A stretch of DNA of 8,649 nt from Acidobacteriota bacterium (GCA_003223065.1 QHXU01000294.1:5731-14379); one strand, 5' to 3'; counted from the first letter of the stretch, positions 1 to 6,683 are shown. Notes: generated from the letters alone by a model not told the origin. Numbers and translations: made by a program.

Positions 1-200
1 GGATGGACCTCGATCAACCGGACGAGATTCTCCGGATGCGATACCGGCAGAGGCCGCAGTAATAACGCGTCGACGACGCTGAAGATCAGCGTATTGGCGC
101 TGATACCGGCGGCGAGCAGCAGAGACGCGGTTGCGGTAAACACGGGACTCTTCAGTAGAAGACGTGCGGCGAAGCGGAGGTCGCGAAGGAACTCAGACAT
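1..200 (-). CDS. ADOP-family ABC permease, N-terminal fragment (runs off the window)
   Basis: Reading the minus strand from the ATG at 200-198 gives an open frame of 66 codons to the window edge. It starts MSEFLRDLRFAARLLLKSP, continues with a hydrophobic first membrane segment (about residues 21-44) containing ISANTLIFSVVDALLLRPLP, and reaches SHPENLVRL. This is the typical beginning of the acidobacterial duplicated orphan permease (ADOP) family: a D-L-R-x-A-x-R-x-L start, a GI-x-ANT-x-IFS-V core, then LLLRPLP and an HPE motif. These are MacB/FtsX-like inner-membrane permeases, usually about 800 residues, often encoded without their own ATPase; substrates are generally unknown. A purine-rich AGAGGG lies 3 bases upstream of the ATG. 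The gene starts 27 bases after the beta-barrel gene in the same direction, so it may be read with that operon. The usual glycine before ANT (GIGANT) is serine here. The partial status is caused by the window edge. Confidence 0.85.
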   Translation of the reverse strand, partial: MSEFLRDLRFAARLLLKSPVFTATASLLLAAGISANTLIFSVVDALLLRPLPVSHPENLVRLIEVH

Positions 201-227
201 CGGCCCTCTAAGGGTATAGCCGTTTAT

Positions 228-1439
228 TCAAAAACTATACCGGAACGCGAGCGACGCGTACGAATTCCGGCGATACTGGCCGAGAAAATCCGTCATGTCG
301 CCGCGAATCCATGCCAGGGCGGCCGTCGCGCGCCAGTGCTGTCCGAACGCTTGCGAATATTCGACTCGGACGAACGACCCTGCAGCCCGCACCGCGGCTT
401 CGAGCGCCAGGCTGCGATTGGCATCGATGGTGAGTCCGGCACGCCCTACGAAGGATCGCGCGTAGCCGCGGTCCGGTGCGAATCGAAGTGGATTGCCAGC
501 CGTATGCGTCACCGCTTCTCCCGCGTAACCGCCGACAAACGACCACTCCTTCACCTGCCGCTCTAGCTGGATTACATAGAGCACATATTCATCGGTATCA
601 GGCGTCGAAGAAGTGAAGTATGCCGCCTCGCCTTTGACGGTAAGCCAGCGTAACGGAACCGCGGCATCCGCGCCATAGAGCCGCAGAGTAGGGTAATAGC
701 GCTGCACGCCGGCCGCGAGCTTTGCGGGATCGAACGTCAGGCTGAACAGCGGCAGGTTGTTGAACCCGTCGAAGAAGCAGAGGGAATACTCGTAGCCCGC
801 TCCGATGTGGTTCCATCGCGCGCCGTATTGCGATCCGCCGGGATAGCGCGCACCGAGATCCGCGATCGTCACGCCTTGCGCCTGCGGTGGTACAACCGTC
901 CAGCGTTGATTGATGAGGGGGGTGCGGCTTGGCGTGAACCACGGCTGCCACACCAAATCGATCGTGTCGCCGCGCCACTCGTACGTCAGCCGCGCGGCCG
1001 AGACGCCCAGGAAATCACTATCCACCACGCTGCTCAAATAATCTCTGGGTGCGAAGCGGTCGGTCGGATTGAGAATATCGGCTTTGCCCCAGCGGATGAA
1101 CTGCCGCCCGATCTCCGCCGTGAAGCTTCCCTTGTGCAGCGTTGCACTGATCCGGCGCAGCGAAAATGCGGGACGCTGGACGGAGCGGTCGTCCGCATCG
1201 AGCCGGAACTTGCGCTCCACCTGCCGGTGCGAATCTGTGCGCGCGTCGAGGGCGCCGGAAACCTTGAGCCACTGAGTGATCGTGTAAGCCGCCTCCCAGC
1301 GCAGCAGAGTCGCGTTCACCACGCGGCCGCTGTCGTTCGGCGCTGCCTGGGGGTACAACAGCGACTGGTTTTCGATGAATCCGCGCTGGTCCAGATTCTG
1401 GGCAAGCATGGCCGCCAGCAGGAGGCTCAGATCGATCAT
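228..1439 (-). CDS. Outer-membrane beta-barrel protein, DUF1302-like porin or export channel
   Basis: The product is 403 residues, with a short hydrophobic N-terminus (residues 4-13) that could be a signal peptide cut near residue 13-14, although it lacks the usual Lys/Arg. The rest alternates polar and hydrophobic residues with many aromatics, as in beta-strands, and ends in YASLAFRYSF, a C-terminal aromatic typical of the BAM-recognised last strand. The segment GRQFIRWGKADILNPTD (111-127) resembles the GRQ-x-x-WG...NP-x-D signature of DUF1302 and alginate-export-like barrels. The ATG overlaps the stop of the LolA-like gene as ATGA (1436-1439) and no Shine-Dalgarno is visible, so translation is probably coupled. 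As last member of an ABC ATPase-permease-LolA-like operon, it may accept material at the outer membrane. The exact family is an inference from motifs; an outer-membrane barrel is well supported, the substrate is unknown. Confidence 0.75.
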   Translation of the reverse strand: MIDLSLLLAAMLAQNLDQRGFIENQSLLYPQAAPNDSGRVVNATLLRWEAAYTITQWLKVSGALDARTDSHRQVERKFRLDADDRSVQRPAFSLRRISATLHKGSFTAEIGRQFIRWGKADILNPTDRFAPRDYLSSVVDSDFLGVSAARLTYEWRGDTIDLVWQPWFTPSRTPLINQRWTVVPPQAQGVTIADLGARYPGGSQYGARWNHIGAGYEYSLCFFDGFNNLPLFSLTFDPAKLAAGVQRYYPTLRLYGADAAVPLRWLTVKGEAAYFTSSTPDTDEYVLYVIQLERQVKEWSFVGGYAGEAVTHTAGNPLRFAPDRGYARSFVGRAGLTIDANRSLALEAAVRAAGSFVRVEYSQAFGQHWRATAALAWIRGDMTDFLGQYRRNSYASLAFRYSF

Positions 1440-2170
1440 GATTCGCGCCGGAGAGCTTGCAACGTGAAGTCGCCATCTTTGAGAGACAGATTGTATTCGA
1501 GCTTGTCGTACTTGAGAATGGTGCGGCTCTTGCGCTTGACGTCGAGAACTTCGGTGGTCCGCGGAGTCCAGATACCTTTCACAAGCTCGAAATCACGATA
1601 GTCGATCGCGCGCGCCAGGCCGTTCTTGTTGTAAGCCTCCAGCTTAACCAGCGCATAGTTATCCTTTTTCACCCAGAGATAAGAATGCGTGTACTGCGAC
1701 GATTTCCTCGGACGCGATTCGATTTTCCACGCGCCGTTCTCCTCGCCCAGCAGCTTGAAGTCGAACTGGTTGACGTCGCGCTCCTCCAAGTCCTCGAAGC
1801 TGAAATCGGTGCCGAAAAAGCGCGTCGAACGGTCCTGCAATGCGATGCGCTGATCGCGCCCGATGGCGGGCCGCCACATCCATTGATCGCTGGCGCGGTC
1901 GGGGTGGTTCACGATGAGCAGCCCCACGCCTTTCACTTCAGCCGGAGCGGTAAAACGCAGCATGGCCTTGCTGTTGCCAAAGGAGCCGATGCGCTCGAAC
2001 ACCCAGCGCTTGGTGGCGATGAGGTGCTCCGTGCCGATCACTTCGAGAGTGCCCTCATAACGCTGCGAGATCGAGTGCTGGCGGCGTTGCACCTCTTCGA
2101 TGATCTGGCGGGCGTCCTGTGCATACACGGATGCCGCAGCCAGGAAAGCGGTGACCAGCGCGCTATTCAT
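1436..2170 (-). CDS. Periplasmic outer-membrane lipoprotein-sorting protein (LolA-like)
   Basis: The 244-residue product starts with a short signal peptide (MNSALVTAFLAAASVYA, probable cleavage before QDA). The body has the hallmarks of LolA-like sorting proteins (the PF17131 type): AEVKGVGLL (77-85), WMWRPAIGRDQRIA (97-110), the diagnostic RFFGTDFSFEDL (117-128), then YLWVKKDNYALVKLEAY (164-180). Such proteins are predicted to adopt a half-open beta-barrel that carries a lipid or lipidated cargo across the periplasm. The ATG at 2170 is preferred over an in-frame ATG at 2242 because GGAGG lies 9 bases upstream and a signal peptide begins there; the earlier start would overlap the permease by 80 bases. 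From 2170 the overlap is 8 bases (ATGAATAG). The stop overlaps the barrel gene's start. The signal peptide has no basic n-region, whereas the longer form would have Arg residues just before the hydrophobic stretch, so the start is not completely settled. Confidence 0.85.
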   Translation of the reverse strand: MNSALVTAFLAAASVYAQDARQIIEEVQRRQHSISQRYEGTLEVIGTEHLIATKRWVFERIGSFGNSKAMLRFTAPAEVKGVGLLIVNHPDRASDQWMWRPAIGRDQRIALQDRSTRFFGTDFSFEDLEERDVNQFDFKLLGEENGAWKIESRPRKSSQYTHSYLWVKKDNYALVKLEAYNKNGLARAIDYRDFELVKGIWTPRTTEVLDVKRKSRTILKYDKLEYNLSLKDGDFTLQALRRES

Positions 2171-3869
2171 ATTCGAGCGCCTCCACCAGCGACCCGCGCA
2201 CGGCGCTTTCGGCTGGCCCAAGCGCCGCCAAAAAAGCAGCACCGAGGATGACCGGCGCCAGCGCCAGGGCGGTTTGAAGCGGATATGCGTATCCGATATC
2301 GATACCGATCAAGTCGCGGCGCGCGATCTCCAGGCTGTAGTAGAGCTGCACAGCACCAAGCGCCAGCCCCAGCGCCAGGCCGATCAACCCGATCCCAAAC
2401 GCCTCCATCCATACCGTGTGCCGGATCTGCCGCCGCAATCCTCCCACGGCTTGCAGCACGCCTAACTCTCGCCGCCGGTCGGTGATGGAAACAGTGAGTG
2501 CATTGACAATGCCTAATACCGCTACCAGCACCGCAACGGCGATCTGCACGTACGTCAGGCCGAACCACTGATCCGTCACCCGGATCACATAATTGCGCAA
2601 ATCGTGGTTGGTGAGCACGAATAAACGCTCGCGCGCGCCGTAAGCGTCCAGGATGCGCTGCCGCACATCCGCTTCGCGCGCACCGGGCTGGAGGTAAATG
2701 CGAAAGATGTTCACCGAATCGTCGTTCCAAAAACGGGCGAAGACACTGCGGGTGATGAGCAGGCTCCCTTGTTGATCCGAAAAATCACGGACAATCCCGA
2801 CCACCGGCAATCGAAGCGTTCCCGCGGGAGCTGGAATTTCAAGTGTCTCGCCCAGGCGGCACTCATGCAGCCGCGCAAAATTCTCGGATGCCATAATGCC
2901 CCGGCCTTCAGCCGTCAGTTTGTACATCTCGGCGGAATTGCCCTCGACCGGCGGAAGCTTCGCGCGCTTCGCCACGGCGTTCACGTCGACCGCCACCAGC
3001 ATGATCGGCGTGCCCTTTACCAGCACGCGGACGCTGCGCACGGCCTGCACTTCGCCGACCCCCGCGACCGCGCGCAACCCTTCGGCCAGCGATGCCGGGA
3101 ACACGAAGCTGCGCGTGGTCACCGTCTCAGCGGTGGTGACGAAAAGGTCCGGATTGAGCGCGATGCGCATCCATTCCGAGATTGAGTTGTAGCTCGAACG
3201 CGCCAGGCCGCCCAACGAAATCACCAGCGCCAGCGAGAGCATCAGAGCCGCAATCGTGCCGGAAGTTCGTCGCGGCGCTTGAATCAGACTGTCCACCGCT
3301 AGCGTGCCTTCAACCGGCCGAACCCGGGACAGGATCGGCCTCAGCACGCGCGCAAGCCATAACGCGAGGGACGGCGATAAAAGGACGGCGGCCAGCACGG
3401 CCAACAGGTACCCGGCGTAGAAGATCAGCCTGTACCGGCTGAGCGTGAGCGCGAGAACCGCCGCCGCCGCACAGGCGATGGCCCAACGCCGCCTGCGCCG
3501 GTTTTCGCCTTCACTCAGCGACTGATATTTTCCTTTTTGCAGTGCCTTCACCGGATCGATGCGCGCAGCGTTGCGCGCAGGAATCATCGCTGCGACCAAA
3601 CTCGTGGTTACGCCCATTCCCACCGCCGCGGCAATCAGCCAGGGCTCGACCGCGATCTGATCGGCACGCTGCGCCACGCCGTACACCTCTTCAAGCAGGT
3701 CGCCGATATAGCCCGCGATCGCGCGCGCCATCGCGATCCCGAACACAACGCCCGCCAGCGTGCCCGCCAGACCCACGATTGCGCTTTCTGACAGAAAGAG
3801 CGTGCGGATCTGGGAACGTGTTGCGCCCAGCGCACGCAGCACACCGACCTCCGAGCGCCGCTCCGTCAC
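2163..3869 (-). CDS. C-terminal part of a frameshifted FtsX/MacB-type ABC permease
   Basis: This 568-residue frame carries most of a large ABC permease and continues the gene at 4717-3866. It opens with TERRSEVGVLRALGATRSQI, the cytoplasmic loop that follows membrane segment 2 in FtsX domains, then two membrane segments (about residues 30-52 and 76-95), two more around 127-170, a further one near 207-226, a second MacB-type periplasmic domain (about 235-430), and a final FtsX domain with three segments (about 438-460, 485-510, 530-550). The second loop, TDRRRELGVLQAVGGLRRQI, mirrors the first, showing the internal duplication typical of this family. The end, LVEALEYE, matches the usual terminus. 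The putative GTG start overlaps the upstream stop as GTGA, but no ribosome binding site precedes it and the GTG is simply the Val of the normal AVTERR sequence. It is most likely the displaced end of one 845-residue protein, not an independent gene. Confidence 0.8.
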   Translation of the reverse strand: MTERRSEVGVLRALGATRSQIRTLFLSESAIVGLAGTLAGVVFGIAMARAIAGYIGDLLEEVYGVAQRADQIAVEPWLIAAAVGMGVTTSLVAAMIPARNAARIDPVKALQKGKYQSLSEGENRRRRRWAIACAAAAVLALTLSRYRLIFYAGYLLAVLAAVLLSPSLALWLARVLRPILSRVRPVEGTLAVDSLIQAPRRTSGTIAALMLSLALVISLGGLARSSYNSISEWMRIALNPDLFVTTAETVTTRSFVFPASLAEGLRAVAGVGEVQAVRSVRVLVKGTPIMLVAVDVNAVAKRAKLPPVEGNSAEMYKLTAEGRGIMASENFARLHECRLGETLEIPAPAGTLRLPVVGIVRDFSDQQGSLLITRSVFARFWNDDSVNIFRIYLQPGAREADVRQRILDAYGARERLFVLTNHDLRNYVIRVTDQWFGLTYVQIAVAVLVAVLGIVNALTVSITDRRRELGVLQAVGGLRRQIRHTVWMEAFGIGLIGLALGLALGAVQLYYSLEIARRDLIGIDIGYAYPLQTALALAPVILGAAFLAALGPAESAVRGSLVEALEYE

Positions 3870-4717
3870 GGCAATCGCAAATGTGTTGTAGCTGATAATG
3901 TGTTGTAGATGATGAAGAGGCCGATGAACAAGGCAAACACGCTGGTGATATTCGAGGCCAGGGCGTAGATGCGTGAGGTCGCCTCGAACTGCTCGCCGCG
4001 CGAACCTGGCGGCTCCACCTGAAACCCCGGGCCAAGCACCCGCCGCAGTTTTGCCGCGCCATCGGCGAGCGTTACTCCCTCCTGCAACGCAATGTCGATG
4101 CGATCGAACTTGCGCCCGCGCCCGAAAATTTTCTGGGCCGCGTAGATGTCCATGATCGCGAGATTCCCCCCGAACGCACTCGCCAGCCCGCCTGGCTGCA
4201 TGATGCCGCGCACTGCGAAAATTCGCTCACCGTCCATGGTGCGCATCGGGATGCGGCTGTTTAGCGTCAGGCCCGTCTCGGCGGCGAAAGATTTCGTCAC
4301 GATCAGCGAGTCCGGCTGTGCGAGGAACACCAACGGATCGTCGATTGCTTGATCGCCCTCCAGGTTGTAGGTGCGCAGGCTGCGGTCGCCGAGCATGTCC
4401 ACGCCCAATATCAAGAGATTTCCGCGGCCGGTCTGAACTGTCGCTTCGATCACCGGCGCCGCGGCGCGCACCTCGGCAATGCTCTGCACCTTCTCGAGCA
4501 CATCTTCGTCGAAGCCTGGCTCGCCCGCGGAAACTTGAAGCTGGGTTGCGCCGGCGATTTGATCGATCGTTTGGTGAAAGGCCGCGAGGACACTTTGGTT
4601 CGCCGTGTGCATTCCGACGAACACCGCGACCCCGAGCACGATGCCGGCAGTGGTCAGCAGCGAGCGCAGTATGTGTTTGCGTGCGTACGGCCAACTGATG
4701 AGCCGCAGCAGGATCAT
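3866..4717 (-). CDS. N-terminal part of a frameshifted FtsX/MacB-type ABC permease
   Basis: The 283-residue frame begins at an ATG that overlaps the ATPase stop as ATGA (4714-4717). It has an N-terminal cytoplasmic stretch, membrane segment 1 (about residues 18-37, LRSLLTTAGIVLGVAVFVGM), a MacB-type periplasmic domain (about 40-245) and membrane segment 2 (about 252-274), ending with FIIYNT. There the 17-base duplication throws translation out of frame, adding an unrelated tail LSATTHLRLP before the stop. In intact relatives FIIYNT is followed directly by FAIAVTERRSEVG, which is exactly what the other frame encodes. With the ATPase next door the intact protein would be an inner-membrane transporter or mechanotransducer of the LolCDE/MacB/YbbP type; its size (845 residues) and internal duplication are closest to YbbP-like permeases. 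Whether the break exists in the living genome or is an assembly or sequencing error cannot be told from one sequence. Confidence 0.8.
   Translation of the reverse strand: MILLRLISWPYARKHILRSLLTTAGIVLGVAVFVGMHTANQSVLAAFHQTIDQIAGATQLQVSAGEPGFDEDVLEKVQSIAEVRAAAPVIEATVQTGRGNLLILGVDMLGDRSLRTYNLEGDQAIDDPLVFLAQPDSLIVTKSFAAETGLTLNSRIPMRTMDGERIFAVRGIMQPGGLASAFGGNLAIMDIYAAQKIFGRGRKFDRIDIALQEGVTLADGAAKLRRVLGPGFQVEPPGSRGEQFEATSRIYALASNITSVFALFIGLFIIYNTLSATTHLRLP
3880..3913. repeat. 17-base imperfect tandem duplication that breaks the permease frame
   Basis: Two adjacent 17-base copies, 3880-3896 (AATGTGTTGTAGCTGAT) and 3897-3913 (AATGTGTTGTAGATGAT), differ at one base (C or A at position 13). Because 17 is not a multiple of 3, the second copy shifts the permease reading frame. 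Deleting one copy gives 2538 bases from 4717 to 2163, exactly 846 codons with the stop, and restores the family sequence IIYNTFAIAVTERR. Confidence 0.95.
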
Positions 4718-5388
4718 CGCCGCACGTCCTCGACAATACGGCCGTCGCGGAGGAGGATGGTGCGTGAGCAGCTCTCCGAAATCGCGGCGTCGTGTGTCAC
4801 AATCAGCACAGTCGCGCGCAAGCGATCGTGCAGATCGTGGATGAGGCGGAGAATCTCCGCGCCGGTAGCCGTATCCAGATTGCCGGTGGGTTCGTCAGCG
4901 AGCAGGATCGGCGGAAACACGCTGAGAGCGCGCGCGATGGCAACGCGCTGTCGTTCGCCGCCGGAAAGCTCATCCGGCAGATGTTCCAAACGGCCTTTGA
5001 GCTGAACCAAGTCAAGTAACTCTCTCGCCCGCGCCTCGATCTTCTTTCGCGGCCAGCCCCGCAGGTGCAGCGGCAGCGACACATTTTCGAGAGACGAAAG
5101 CGTCGGAAGCAGATTAAAAAACTGGAAAATGAAGCCGATCTTGTCGCGGCGCACGCGCGTGAGGCCGTCGTCATCGAGAGTCGAAAGCGTCTCGCCGTCG
5201 ATCTCGATCTCGCCCTGGCTGGGGCGGTCCAGCCCGCCAATCAGATTGAGCAGCGTCGATTTGCCGGATCCCGACGGTCCGATAATGGAAACCATCTCGC
5301 TGCGCGCGATCGAGAGATCGATGCGCTCCAGGGCGGTCACTTTGCGCTTGCCGTCAAATTGTTTGGAAACGCCCCGGAGATGAATCAC
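4714..5388 (-). CDS. ABC transporter ATP-binding protein, LolD/MacB/YbbA type
   Basis: The 224-residue ATPase has every expected motif: Walker A GPSGSGKST (37-45), Q-loop glutamine in FIFQFFNLLPTLSSLENV (Q89), signature LSGGERQ (141-147), Walker B ILLADEPT (161-168), D-loop GNLD (169-172) and H-loop VTHD (H199). The FNLLPTLSSLENVSLPL stretch and the short length are typical of the LolD/MacB/FtsE branch that powers FtsX-type permeases, which fits the permease gene overlapping its 3' end. It hydrolyses ATP in the cytoplasm to drive the partner permease. The start is GTG at 5388, preceded by AGGAG (5396-5392) with a short 3-base spacing; an in-frame stop lies just upstream, so no earlier start is possible. 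It is the first gene of the minus-strand operon. All catalytic residues are intact even though its permease is frameshifted. Confidence 0.93.
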   Translation of the reverse strand: MIHLRGVSKQFDGKRKVTALERIDLSIARSEMVSIIGPSGSGKSTLLNLIGGLDRPSQGEIEIDGETLSTLDDDGLTRVRRDKIGFIFQFFNLLPTLSSLENVSLPLHLRGWPRKKIEARARELLDLVQLKGRLEHLPDELSGGERQRVAIARALSVFPPILLADEPTGNLDTATGAEILRLIHDLHDRLRATVLIVTHDAAISESCSRTILLRDGRIVEDVRR

Positions 5389-5483
5389 CTTCTCCTATGA
5401 TGGCGTAACGCTGCGGGCGGCACATTAGTGCGCCTGCGGAGACGCACAAAGCAATCTCTCTGCGCCACTGTATAATCAACCGC
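5389..5483. promoter_or_regulatory. Divergent intergenic region between the ABC operon and the sheath gene
   Basis: These 95 bases lie between two genes read in opposite directions, so promoters for both must lie here or inside the neighbouring genes. On the plus strand a consensus TATAAT is at 5471-5476; no good TTGACA-like box sits 16-18 bases upstream of it. On the minus strand the ATPase ribosome binding site AGGAG is at 5396-5392, but no convincing -35/-10 pair was seen. Confidence 0.5.
5471..5476 (+). promoter_or_regulatory. Probable -10 box of the sheath gene, leaderless transcript
   Basis: A perfect TATAAT ends 7 bases before the ATG at 5484. With the usual 6-8 base distance from -10 box to transcription start, the message would begin at or within a base or two of the ATG. 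No Shine-Dalgarno precedes the ATG, which agrees with a leaderless message. The -35 region is poor, and a single hexamer can occur by chance. Confidence 0.5.
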
Positions 5484-6683
5484 ATGATCGAAGTCGACGT
5501 CGAGCCGCGCCGCAAAACCATCGTGGCGGAGGCCGACAAACCGGCGCGCTACCTGGTGCTGGCCGATTTCGGCGGCCGTGCAACGGAGCCGGTCGCGGTC
5601 GATCGAGACAATCTGGACGACGTCTTGTCGCGCCTGGATGTGAATCTTGGTGGAGTGCGCCTGCGCGAGTTGGAGGATTTTCATCCCGATCGCCTGTACC
5701 AAAGGCTCGACATATTCAGGGAGCTCGACACGGCCCCGGAGGAGAAGCCCCCGCCGCCGGCCGCCGAGCCTTCCCCCGATATCGAAGAAATCCTGCGCCC
5801 ATCCAGCCTGCTCGAACAGATCGCCGAAGGCGGGGACCCGTTCGAGCGATATATTCGTGAGCTTGGCCGCGCACATGGGGCGCCAAAATCCGTCGAGAAC
5901 CGGCAGAGAACAGAAGCACTGACAGAGCGCATGCGCGCGGTGCTGCATCACCCGCGATTTCAGGCGCTCGAGGCAGCCTGGCGCGGGCTCGACTTCGTCA
6001 TCCGCCGCGCCGATGACGAGGTCGCCCGCATCGATATCGTGCAGTTTTGCAAAACCGAGCTGACGCGGGACCTCGCCGAAGCGAGCGACCTGCGTTCCAG
6101 CCGCACTTACTCGCTGCTCCACTCGCACCGTTGGCACGCCGCATTCGGTCTCTACAGCTTCGGCGGCGAGGCTGCCGACATCGAATTGCTGGGCCGTCTG
6201 GCACTCATCGCGGCGCATGCGAAGGCGCCGTTTGTGGCAGAGGGCTCGGCGGACATGGGCGCGCACTGGGAGGAATTGCGCTCGATTCCGGACGCCTCGC
6301 TTCTCGGTCTGGCGCTGCCCCGTCTCCTGTTGCGGCTGCCCTACGGCGCCCGCTCCGGCCCCATCGAATCGTTCGCATTCGAAGAGACGCCGCATCCGCC
6401 GGTGCATGGGCATTATCTATGGGGAAATCCAGCGCTCGCATGCGCGGCGTTGCTGGCGCGAGGGGACGCATCGCTCGATCTCGAAGGCTTGCCAACCCAC
6501 ACCTACAGACAAGATGACGAATGGAAGATGACGCCCTGCGCGGAGGTGTGGATGACGGAAACTCAGGTACAAGCGTTGGTCGATCTGGGCCTGATGCCGC
6601 TGGTGTCTTTCAAAGATAGCGATCGCGTGCGCCTGGCAGGCTTCCGCGCGATCAATTCAGCTCCCCTTCCCTTGCCTCACTGA
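5484..6683 (+). CDS. tssC: T6SS-type contractile sheath protein, TssB-like segment fused to TssC-like domain
   Basis: The 399-residue product resembles the tail-sheath proteins of type VI secretion systems, which polymerise around the Hcp tube in the cytoplasm and contract. Residues 21-81 (ARYLVLADFGGR, DRDNLDDVLSRL, ELEDFHPDRLYQRL) look like the conserved core of the small subunit TssB. A proline-rich linker (84-98) follows. Residues about 105-390 match the large subunit TssC: LHHPRFQALEAAWRGLDF (154-171), LGLALPRLLLRLPYG (274-288), HYLWGNPALACAALLA (310-325), GLPTHTY (335-341), PCAEVWMTETQ (351-361) and LMPLVSFKDSDRVRLAGF (370-387). Classical TssC is near 490-500 residues; here the protein stops after the SFKDSD motif and lacks the usual C-terminal region. 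No Hcp, VgrG, ClpV, baseplate or membrane-complex gene is in the window. It could be an orphan sheath, part of a dispersed system, or a relative with another role. The symbol reflects the main domain only. Confidence 0.8.
   Translation: MIEVDVEPRRKTIVAEADKPARYLVLADFGGRATEPVAVDRDNLDDVLSRLDVNLGGVRLRELEDFHPDRLYQRLDIFRELDTAPEEKPPPPAAEPSPDIEEILRPSSLLEQIAEGGDPFERYIRELGRAHGAPKSVENRQRTEALTERMRAVLHHPRFQALEAAWRGLDFVIRRADDEVARIDIVQFCKTELTRDLAEASDLRSSRTYSLLHSHRWHAAFGLYSFGGEAADIELLGRLALIAAHAKAPFVAEGSADMGAHWEELRSIPDASLLGLALPRLLLRLPYGARSGPIESFAFEETPHPPVHGHYLWGNPALACAALLARGDASLDLEGLPTHTYRQDDEWKMTPCAEVWMTETQVQALVDLGLMPLVSFKDSDRVRLAGFRAINSAPLPLPH

Noticed and set aside
201..227. Rho-independent terminator between the barrel gene and the ADOP permease
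   Set aside because: A weak CCCT/AGGG hairpin with a three-base loop is present, but the stem is only 4 base pairs with a bulge below it and no T-run follows on the minus strand.
807..1601. 264-codon plus-strand frame opposite the beta-barrel gene
   Set aside because: It crosses the junction of two well-supported minus-strand genes, is Arg/Ala-rich and has no domain signal.
1457..2251. 264-codon plus-strand frame opposite the LolA-like gene
   Set aside because: It mirrors the LolA-like gene almost codon for codon in antisense, while the minus strand carries the family motif FFGTDFSFEDL and a signal peptide.
3866..5388. MacB-type tripartite drug efflux system
   Set aside because: The ATPase and permease are separate genes, the permease is of the long duplicated type, and there is no HlyD-like adaptor or TolC-like channel; the partners are LolA-like and a beta-barrel instead.
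5385..6413. 342-codon open frame on the minus strand opposite the sheath gene
   Set aside because: It is antisense to a gene with many conserved TssC motifs, its translation shows no recognisable domain, and it covers the ATPase start. Long antisense frames are common in GC-rich genes.
5484..6683. A type VI secretion gene cluster
   Set aside because: Only a sheath-like gene is present; none of the other components is found on either side in this window.
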